Assembly (NCBI RefSeq): GCF_051020985.1
Contig: NC_135010.1
Location: 2,788,001-2,852,000, forward strand
Source of the DNA: Nomia melanderi
Taxonomy: Eukaryota > Arthropoda > Insecta > Hymenoptera > Halictidae
DNA: 64,000 nucleotides
Direction of reading: 5' to 3'
Under the pieces are notes generated by a model. The model did no database searches. It was not told where the DNA came from and saw only the letters and a program-made list of their open reading frames with translations. The first letter of the stretch is position 1; every line of letters begins with the position of its first letter. The position numbers and the translations under genes are program-made. Shown one piece after another: positions 38,401 to 50,400 of the stretch.

Positions 38401-41400
38401 CTTAATAATTTCTTTCTGAATAATTGAAAAAACGATTTTATTCTAACAGTATATTGTCAAATGTATTGTAATGTTAAATAAAATATGATTCAACAGATAG
38501 TAATTAGATTATAGATATTATGGTATTATACCTTTTTGTATAATTCTATAATTACATAACCAGAATTTGATTTTTATACACTATTTCGAAGTTAATAGCA
38601 TTACCTTTCAAGATGCAAATGCATCTCAGACAGCCGCTTTTCCACGACTATTTTATCTTTCGTAACTTCTTTCCCACTATGATGGTATAACTTCTTTCAG
38701 AAATTGTAGTAAAAGTATGATGGATGCTTTCAAAGTATTTTGTGAGCGATTTCAACTCGTCCGATCGGAAATGAAGTGCACGACACGAGCAAATGTTGAA
38801 GCTGGGAAATACTTAAAACTTCCAAAATTACAAAACATTTTTTCGTATCGCACTTTGGTTTACGATTTTAATAATAATCTTATAATTGTTATATGACAAA
38901 ATTAATCTGTGTTATTAGTGTGTGGAGCGATGAAAGAAGTGTGATATTAAGCAGCTTAATAATTTTATAAATAATTTTATATGAATGCAACACTTATTCG
39001 TGTTAATCGAAACTGATAGATGAAATAATAGGTGAAATAAGAATAGATATAGTTCATTAAAGAAAGGTAATACTTTCATTGTTATATTTTTGAAAATCTA
39101 AAGTTGAAAAAGTCATATGTCAAAGTGACTTTGCGATTACAATTTATTTACTATTTTTATAATTGAGTGTCTTTGAAATAATAACTTCAATTCGATACAG
39201 TTATAGATTTAAATATTTTTCAATTTTGAAGTTCAATACATTTCCCTGTTGAAGTAGTCATAAAAGTATTGAATTTCTGTTTAAAGAAAATATTTTTTAA
39301 GATATTGAAATACAGAGAGAGTACAAATATTTATTACAGGTATATTCAAAATTGAAATCGAACAGTGTTTAAAGAAGCTAATTTACGACTTCGTTATTTA
39401 CAAAAAATGATTTTAAGTATCGTAAGTAAAATGTTTATGAATAGGAAGTACATTTTCTTATATTTTCAAGAAAATGATTGATAGAATATTTAATATATCA
39501 TCATAGAATATGTAAATATTTGAAGTTTATAACACTTTTAGCAACAGAAAAAACACGTTTAATTTTTTAAATGCAATAATGTATTTATATATTTTTCAAC
39601 AATATATGACAGTATGTGTCCATATGGCTCAACTATATGCAGCAGAATGGCACGAATACATTTGTTTCAAAATTTTGTCAGCAGTGCGAATAGTTCATTA
39701 TATAAAAATTACTAACTTTTAAAACTGTAATAATTTTCACAAAATCAATAAAAACAACAAAATGAATCCCTATATAATTAATTTCAATATAAAACATAAT
39801 CCTTGAAAATATACATTTTCAATATATTTTCTCTAAACTAACTGATTTCCAACTGAATATCCCCTTCAACCCTTCCATTCCAAATATCGAAATAAAATAG
39901 CATGGTTCCTTAATTTATGCGCGATTCCCCGATAAGTTAGTTTAAAGAAAAATTTCCCTATACCTTACCAGAAAATATAGAATATTTCCAGTGAAAAACT
40001 TTCGACTGCAAACCGTTAAATACACAATATACGTCCTAAAACATCCTACAAAAAGGCTAAAGTCCTTTGGATCTGGAGAGTAGACTTGTCTGTTATTTTA
40101 CTACGTGACCGAACCGCGAACCGTCCAGATTTCGACGCGACTCCTTTGGCCATGCTTATCCACTTCCGTGTCAAACGACTTTCCCATAAAGTCGGTGGAG
40201 AGATCTCTTCCTTTTTTGCCGGCCTCGCGTTACGAGACACGCCGGAAAGTTCCCGAATACATCCGCCACGGCATCCTCGTTTGATCGATTCCGCCGAAGG
40301 TCCTCGTAGCGTGTGAAATTACCGCTTAGCCCGCGGGGAAAAATTTTCAAAGAGGGTCTTTTCTCCCTTTGCAGCGCGATATTAGAGGCGGCGAGAGGTT
40401 CAAAAGCGGCGAGATAGGAGACTTGGGAGAAAGGTCGTGGAACGAGGCTGGAGATAGCGAGAAAACTAAAATACTGCGAGAGAATTCGTCGAAGAACGCC
40501 GGGTTCCGATATTTCCCCGGATTTATTGGCCGTTTTGCGCATGTAAATCCGCCCCGGCACGATTTGGCAAAAAGTTGAGCGAAATACGGCGGAATGCATT
40601 GCGCCAACGATTTCAAACATTCCACGTTTCGCTTTTTTTTTCTTTTCTCTTCCCGTTGCCTTTTTTTCGGGCGAATTTCCGTATCTATGGCCGAGGACCT
40701 CTCGACTGTATTTTACGGTGCGCTGAAACTTTCGATTTATTTTCCTTCATTTACTTTGTTTCCTCTGTGCCGATGGCTTCGAGTGGAAACGTCGTTCTAT
40801 GAAGATGCGATAATGATTTCATTGATACAATAGGTGGAAGTAGGGGATTAATTATATTTGTGGATGTCTGTGATCTGTTGCTGGAATTAATGTTTCGTTC
40901 GGCTTGTGTGACGCCGCGTTTCTGTTTCAGTTGCTGCGAAATGCTTGCTGTGTTGAAATTTTCTACTGTTAGAAACAGTATATTTTTATTCGTTCGTTAG
41001 TTTTATATTCGATTAATTTTTTATTTTATTTTTAATTTACTTGGTTTGTATTGTATCTTGGGAATTTTTCTTTCACTAATCTTCAATCTGCATTGTTTTA
41101 ACGGCTCTCTGGTTTTATAGAAACAACCCTATCTACTTTATTAAGATAACCTATTTGTATACGATGAAAACAAACGTGCTCCAATTTGTGAAATCAAGTT
41201 AATCATTGATTATTCTACTCTATTTTGTAATATATTTAATTACAAGAAGGAACTGCCAGATCTATTCAGACTTATGAGAAAGTAAGATCCGCCTAACGAA
41301 GATGCGACAACTATTAGGACTTCTAAAAAATATAACTTTTTTAAAAAAATTATAGATTTATATATCAAATGTCTAATAACCTAATTTTAGAGACTGATAT

Positions 41401-44400
41401 GACTTTAACTATTACTAAAAAAAGAAATGTAAAGAATATACATTAAACTAATTTATATTCTTAAAATCTTAGCATTAATTAATTTTTATTTGTTAGTAAG
41501 AAAATATTCATCATTTATCTACGAAATTAACACTGATATAATATACATTTCAAATAAAGTAACGGAGTAAACAAAAAAGAACAAAATCCTTCTTATCTGT
41601 AATTACTTGCAGACATCGGGATAAAAACGGACTGAGATTGGGATTCCCTTGTGCTCTACTAAACGCGGATTTCTTTTCTCATTAAGGGTTGGTAATATTT
41701 TTTGTCTTACTAGATTAAAAAATGTAACCCGTAGAATACTACACTTTTTATTAGTGTTACGAAATATAATTCTTTTTCTTGTACCTTTTTCATGGTCAAT
41801 ATTAGAGTTTGTACGGTAAGTGTTTGTATCTTCTTTCTAATATATTTTTGTATCATTTATAAGTAAGTCTTTGTATAACCATTAATTTTTTAATTGAAAG
41901 TGATGACAACATTACGTAAGGCATAATCATTGCAAGTGTATGTGTATATCCGCTCTTCTGTTCAATATTTTGTTTTCTCTTGTACCAAGGGACCTTATTT
42001 ACGCAATTATCATTCACATACAACGCATCCACGCGGAACAAATCTTCGTGTAAATGACAGTCAAGTGTACATCATCATAGTCGAAATTATCCCGCGTTTC
42101 CTTCTCTATATTCATTGATGTCGTCAGAAGCATGAAAACATAAAACGATCTAATACATCCAGCAAGACACGAGTCTGGTAGACTTTCCCATCCTCATTCG
42201 CGAATCGAGCATTCTACCGCAAAGAGCGGCGTGTCCCTATCGAACCCCAAAATCGTCCTTTTCGCGACGAGATAGACGGGGGTGAGAGTGCGAGGGTGTA
42301 TTCTGTGTTTACTCGAGCGAGCGGATGTAAAATCTGTAGCCTCGTCCCCGCAGGGAACGCACAAGGGGCAGGGAAGGATCCAGAAGCCTCGTTTTCCCGT
42401 GCGTTATCATGCTAGAGAGTCTCAAAAGAGCTAATATATCCCTCGAGAGACAATTGGCCGATGCCGAGACTTTCCCAACGCAAAAGGTACCGCGGAGAGA
42501 AAGAAAGGGAAGCTACTCTCGCCCGTCTCTGCCTCGCGAAGATTCTTTTCCATAAAATTACCCGGTGTATTAAAGTTTGAAAATATTGAGCCACTCACCG
42601 ACGCGATGCCATTATTTAAACCATGTTTGCGGAAGTACAAAACGTTGAAGGCACAACGCAAGTTTGAATTATAAACGGAGATTTCCGTCGGTTAGAAATC
42701 AGTGGTTTTGTAGAGTACGATATGAAGCATGTTTCGCCATGAAGTCGATAATCTTGGGAATATTCTCCTGACAATGAGTGAAAACTGTTATTTTTCTTGC
42801 GTTATATACGTAAATATGAAAATTTTCAGCTTTGTAACATTAAAACTACTAAGCAATCCGAGTGACCTATTTCTAAGTTTTTATATAAATTTGAACAATA
42901 TATTTTTCGAGATTTGATAGGTCCCTTACTGCTGTATTTGTACAAACACACAAATTTATTTTACAATTTTCTGCAAAAGCCTTGTCATAATTTAAATACT
43001 TGCAAACTAAACATTCTAACATGAGTTAGTTTGATCTGTCTGGTAGTTTTAGTGTTAAAAGTAATATATAAATTTGTAAATTTTGATAACTTTATGCTAA
43101 AACGATAAATATGTATCGAATGCTAATTAGCATTGGTTTTACTGTAAGTTTGAATATGTTATTGTGCCGTTTGATAACGGTAAAATGTAAATGTGGAATA
43201 TTTATAGCTTTAGTACAAGAGAAAGACACTTAATAAGTAAATACATGAACGAACAAGGTTATGGTTACTGACTGTTCGATTTAAAATAATTTAATGTGAT
43301 TTTATCATGTTTTATCACGTTAACAATATTGTCCCGTTTAATTTGCATATTGATACTGAAAATATCTGCTTTTTTAAAATTCTGTTAGCATTTACTGTTA
43401 CTGTTTATTATGGTTATAAATAATAAATATTATACGTGTATGGTTTCGAACAAGTATCTAAATGAAAATGGAGAAAATATATGGGAAATATTATTTTACT
43501 CTTGCACCTGAGTGTGGTATGAAACAGACATGTGCAAGGAAATTAAAAAAAGATAAATAGTTTGAAATAATTATATCTTAACGTACAAATGAAACTAATT
43601 ACTAATACACGAGTTCTTTTATTTACAAAAATTCCATGTACCATGCTTCTTAACACTAAAACTACTGAGTAATTACATTGACTTTTTGAAATTGGTCTAT
43701 AGAAACTCCAAGAGTGCATATATTAAAGCTTTAATTAATTTACAATTCAGTATGTATATTGCTAAATCAATTTCTTTAATAATTTCTCAGAGAAATGATC
43801 TGCTATCTTTTTTATAATTGCGAACAGAGGAAATCAGGAATGGGTCATTTTGACCCGCTTCATAGGTTTAGCATTAAATACTCTTATTATTTATTTTCAT
43901 AAAACAATAGTCTAATGTAATTTTTTAATATTATCAGTAATCATCTGTGTGAGATACTTCAGCACGTTTAATAATGTTTCAAATATATTCAGCTTATTTC
44001 TATTTAGATTGTCGATTAAGTTTCTTTTATTGCAAGGAAAAATGTGTGCAGTAGAAAGTATAGGAATCAACAACAGAAGGCACAGGAATAGCGATTGAAA
44101 GCTTCAAAAGATTTAATAAAATCCGGTAAGGGACAATTGGACCACTTAGAGGGGAATTGGAAAGGCGGATTGCGAAAGGGGATAAAGATGAAACGGAAAG
44201 ATGACGTCCTTATGTTGCGTGCTTTCCTTAACCGCATTTTTCAGAATTTTAATATGACGAAATTCATTTCGCAGATATTGCGCGGCACGGCGAGGGAATA
44301 TTTAAATCGTTAATGCGAAAAACAACTATCGTTCCGGTGAACGTGTAATTAATATGCACAACCGAGAGATTCTCCACCGTACTCGTCGTTAAGTAGATTT

Positions 44401-47400
44401 CTGGTACACTCGAGGTTTAATGCGAGTAACGCAAAGAGCGTCTCTTAATTACAGTTAGACTTAATAAGGGTTTTAATTGAATAACGTGGCAGCCATAATA
44501 TCTCATGGGATACTTCTGTTAATATAACTTATTATTTTGTTGCAGATTCTCAGAGACTTTATAAATTGAGAAAAGATTGTCTGCTACCTACTTTCATCCT
44601 GGCTGAATAGTATTAATAATGATACAATGTATGATGTCATTACATTTGAATTCATTTGATGATGTATAATCAATATTACAATTATAATATTGAGAGAAAA
44701 ACAATTATAATATTCTTTGAATTACTTTAAATCATTAGGATTTAAAAACCATTTTTTTAGATAATCTAATTTTAAATAATGGTCTCAGTATTGAAATGAT
44801 ATCAATTTATAATTTAAAATCATTTTTCTTCGTATAATACGTAATGTTGATAATACTTTTCTTATCATTCAGAATGATAAAATATACACTATAAAAACTT
44901 TGTTTTTATTTTTACCGAAGTCATAATACATTACTAACTAGTTAGGTATCATTTTCTTTACTATTTTGAAACCTAACATTTTATAAAAATTGAGACAGAT
45001 TTATTTCAGTATTAATATCAGTGCGACTTTGAAACTCATAATGATAATGGAAGTAATTTTCATTTCAATATAGTTTTCTTATTTTTTTCAAAGGTTAAAT
45101 ATTAATTCCTTTTTTTTCTTTGCGTTATTTTATGAAATTTACTAATTTCTAACAAATGCATTGCAATAAACTTTGATACAATAATAAAAATTTACCTGTA
45201 ATTAGCGAATACATTTCGCTATGAATTACAGATTCTTCTTTATTTCATAGTAAATTTCAAAATTTTATTTGCCGTTCTATATCAATTTAGATTTAAATGT
45301 TAGTGGATACAAATGAAATAAATGCGAAATATCTTCTGAACGAAATTTAATTTTCTTTTAACTGGATTTCATTTATTAAAGAAAAAATGAATAAAGATGA
45401 AATAGATCTTGTTTCGCGGATTTAAATTATATCTTTTGTAAGTAAATCGCGCGTAAAATCTCGTGCCGGAAGTCTCGGAAGAATTAATATATTCAAAGGA
45501 AATATGACAAGTCTGCATAAAGAGGAAGGAAGAGAAGGGGAGGGATGAGAAGACGGGCGAAGAAGGAAAAGTTCTCCGTTCCCTGAAACTTTGTCTCAGA
45601 TCTTCTTTTACAGGAATTTTGTTGGATAAGATGTTCTTGGTAGATATAGTTAATAATGTATGCATCATAAAATAGGTTATAGAAGCTTCGCGGTGAAGCT
45701 AAGCTTTTAGGGGAAATGGATAATAACATTTTTTTACTCTGTGTTAATTAAAGTTGTTAAGACACTTTTGAAGTTTATGTTTTAAAATGAACTTTCTGAT
45801 GAGAAGATGATCTACTGTGTTCTATTAACACTTAAGCACCTAGCAATTTCAGAGTATGAAATATGTTGAATACCGGACGTTTTATGAAATCATTTAGTGA
45901 AAATCAATTCTGTTTTAATACGCTAAAAACAAATCGATTTAAAAAGAATATACAATGGTGTATATACTTCTGATATGTACATAAATATGCATTAATTAAT
46001 GAATTAATTAAACAAAAACACATAGTAATGTGTGACAAGGTGTTAAACTGTTAAGATACTGTTCCATTTTATTGCTAATTCTTATGATTAGCTTGTAAAT
46101 CTCATTAATGTAGATAATATTAGAATGTATAAAACAGAATGAAAATGATCATTTATGTTAAAACTAGAACTATTGCATCCACAAAAATGGCGAATTTCAA
46201 TTTACTTATTATGCAATTATTGATACCTTAAAAGTGTTAAACATTCGAAATGATTTTAAAAATAAGTAGTTTCACTTGAATACTATAATGACTGTATAAA
46301 GAAACCAAAAGAAAGTACATTGTTAGAATTTTTATAGAGATTATACATTAATCGTATTAAACGGTCGGCAGTTCTAGTGTTAAAAACGTTATTATTTTAA
46401 TTTTGAATGAAGAACACTACGAATAAAATGTGCAAAGTAAGTTTAAATATAAGAAAATGAATTTAAATATAAAAATAAAATGTGTAAAATGACTTTAAAT
46501 ATAAAATTAATAGGATATTTTAATTTAACACGGATTAAATTTATACTACCATACTGACAATGAAATACCTATTTTTTAACAACGACTCTAAGAAGATGAA
46601 CATTATATTACAAACACCACTTTACAATACCAGAATGAATATTACGCCATACAGCCATAAACATTATAGTTCATAGTGACGAATTCATGAAAAAATATGT
46701 GCTCCAATTTACAAAGAAGAACATTCATAATTTTGGAATACTATTTTAAAAGAAACAATATTCTTTTTATTACAATAATTGTTTCTTTAAAAAGAACGTT
46801 TCTCACTTAACAAATTTGTTTCCATGTTATTTAAAGCAATAGAGATATTTCAGCTTCCACTTTTATATAAATAACTTGTATAGTAATCATTAACAATCGC
46901 TTTTAGTTCTTTTCTAGACTCTTTGTTTTACGTACTGAAAAGAAATACCGTGTAAATGGTGCCATAAACTACAAAGCCACGTGCAACAATCACGTTGTTC
47001 TCACGCTTCAACGAAACCAGAGCATCGGGTCACGATATGTATTCTACATACAGTACATACACACGTGAATTTTACTTAATAACAGAATTACTGTACCAAT
47101 AAAAATGACTAGTTCTAAATTTTTCATTTTGTAATTATTGTTGTTATAAGAGTATTAAATATTCAGAATTATATTAAAAATTAATAACTTCACTGACATA
47201 TTATAATAAATGGTGATAGAAATTAAAAAGGAATACGTTACAATTATAGGTATAAAATATATTAAAATTATCCTTTTAATTTTTATATAATGTACATATC
47301 AAGCATATTAAATAATAGAAAGTTCATGTGTTAACGGGTTATAGATTCTCGTAATTATTTTATTGGACATTTCAATAAATTACACTTTATGTATAGTATT

Positions 47401-50400
47401 TATTCATGTACAATTCTGAAATCAAGCAAACATCATTGGGGGGTTTAGTACTTTTCAATATGAAAAGAGACTACTTTACTCAATCATGTTACTAGACGTT
47501 TCTCTGTTGAATTTATGCAATGACTCATAGTATTCAAATGATTAATTACAATTATTTCTAGGTTATTTAGAAGGTGTCAACACTTTTTATTTTTAAGTAA
47601 GAAATGGTTACAAACATAATATACGTAAAGTCATCATTTCTACTTTTCTGCATATTTTAATAGCACAACTTTGCAACATTTAACTAGAGAATTTTAGAGT
47701 AACCGTATATGTCATTCAGCTAAAGTTTTCGTGTTAGTATTATTGCTTTCAAATTGTTAATAATTATCTTACATGTGGAGTCATGCGAATGGTTAAATAA
47801 TCCCAACAAAGATATGTATATAAGGTGTCTCATTCTAATCTATAAATGTAATTATCTCCGAAACTATTCATTATCTTAAAAATGTTTCAATTATAATTTT
47901 TTCTGTTCTTTTTTAGGGTGCAATAATTTGTTACACCTAATTTGCTTCTAGGTAACTTAGTTTGTCTCATGTAACTTCATTTAGATCACTCGACGCGGGA
48001 GGTCATTCTCTACAAAAAAGTGTTAACCTATCTACATTGAAATAATTGAATTCATAGACTAAAACGGAATATCCTGTATACTTATAAAGAGAAAATACGA
48101 AGTATTGAGGGCTCGGTTCCATAAAAGAATATTCAAAGTTAAAATGAATTTACTACTGAACACTTTACATTGTTGTTGATTAATTGATCGTTTAAATATA
48201 AAACATAATAAGCAGAAATAATATAACAGTTACAAAATAAAATTCTGCATAACTTAATACGACAAAGTTCGAAGTAAATTTTGTATTTTGTTTACATTTT
48301 ATACAGATAGCACAAAAAACAAGTTTATAAGAATTTCAATTACATTATTCAATATTTTCCCGCAAAATTTATTATATTTTTTAGCTTGAATTTGAGGTAT
48401 CGTTGAACCTTAATCTTTAAAAAAAACATACAGTAAAAATTAATCCCGATTTGAGTCGAAAAAAACCCTAGGCCCCGATCAAGATTAAATAACGAATAAT
48501 ATTAAAAATAATCAATTTTATAAATGAAAATGACACTCTCCGCATAATCTTAAAATTATTTTTCCCAAATGCAGTAGTTATCCTAGTGCCAAAGAGGAAT
48601 GGGTCTCTAGCTGGAGGGCAGGATCCATTGTCTCACATGATCATTATAAAACAAGGAAGATATTATACGTGTTAAAGTCATCTTCGATTCGAACATCCGC
48701 GGAGAAGACAAGTGGTTCAAGCAGAGGGAAGAATATCCGGGCCGGAAGGGCTAGGGAAGAGAGTGGTTTCTCTCCCTCCGGTTCTTACATCCTCTCCCGG
48801 TGGAGTTCCCTTGAACGCCCTTGCGCGTACCCGTGCAATAAAATGTCGGCTGGCGTGCCAAGCGACCGACGGATCACTAGGGCTTATTGAAAGGATATTT
48901 CATGTGGACGAGTTCTTCCTATCCAGCTTATCCATCGAATACCCCGCGGGGTGTAGGAACTTTCAGTCCTACTGTTTCTGTCCCTCCGAAAAGGAGGTAT
49001 AGCTAGCTTTTAACGAGGTTGGGCATTATTCGAATTGTTCCTTTAATGAATTCTTGTTAGCCCAATATTTCAGCCGGATAATGATTATTCGATACTCGCT
49101 GTAAATTATTATATTTATTTGTAATAATTTAATTATTTATTCGAATGTCGATGTAAATGATTTTGAACGAGTGCATATTGCTTCGATGCATATCTATTGG
49201 GGTGAACAGAAAGTTTTATCGGTAAAGAGGAAAATGTAAATACTTGATTTTTAAAAAAACGAGGAGAAATAAAAGGTATTTAAAAAATGATGAAGTAGAA
49301 AATTTCCCAAATTCATAAGAATTTTCCTGACAAACGAGTTTCATATTTCATTAATTCTTTAAAAGTTTTACATGCACTAACATTCATAGTTCATTTATAA
49401 ACAATTATTCAAATAAATTATTTTGCAATTGATTGTCCGTTATACGAATTATTTTTTCCTTGGACAGAAACCAGTTGTGACATGAAGTAGAAACCACTAT
49501 TTCTATAAATACGACATTAGAAAACATTATTTTCAATAATTTCTCTGAATACCAATATAGGAAAACTGAAGTTTTTATTACTACATTAAAACTTCTCATT
49601 CCTCGCATTTCCTCCAAAATAAAGTTTTCCTGTGAGGAGTAATTTTTATCGTTATCTACGATATAAATGATAATTGATGAAAAAATACGTGGCACATATT
49701 TTTATGAAGACCACTTTCACTCGAAACCTCATGAAAACCGATGTAACTTTAGAATGTCGCTTGTAAGTTTTTGCATCCAGTGGAAAACTCGTGACAGTTT
49801 GTAACGCCGGCTGACGACGACTTTTCGCTCCGGCTACTCGAGGGAAATGAGAATGCGCCACGCGATACGTGAAAATCCGCCAGACGTGCGTACCTTACGA
49901 GCAACCGAGCCTGTGCACCCGCACTCCCTCTCCAATTCTGATTTATTCGCGTGCGATCGCGTCCACGTTTGCCGCGCGGATGGAATTATGGATTTAATAA
50001 GCGGGACACGCTCGATAAATGCATAATCGCGCCCGCTTCTCTGCGCAGAGACGCTTGTTACTGTGGAATTGTTTCGCTTTGATTTTATCGACTCTCTGCA
50101 AAGACTGGATAATTCATGCATTACTTGATCATTACTTTGGATTTGCTTGCAACTCTCTCGATTGTGCTGGAATAATAAAGAAAGTACTAATAGATTGGTT
50201 CTAGAAATGTTGTGGGATTGTTTATTTATATATGGATATGTTACCATTAAGACAATCTTATGAAAATATTGTACTTTCATATGTACATTCATAAAAAAGG
50301 TGGTTCTACGCATTATCAAAATATATTTAAGTAGTTATAGCATAAAAGATTTATCGTTATTTAATGTTGTTGTTACACTGGTGCTATAGATGTGCATTTG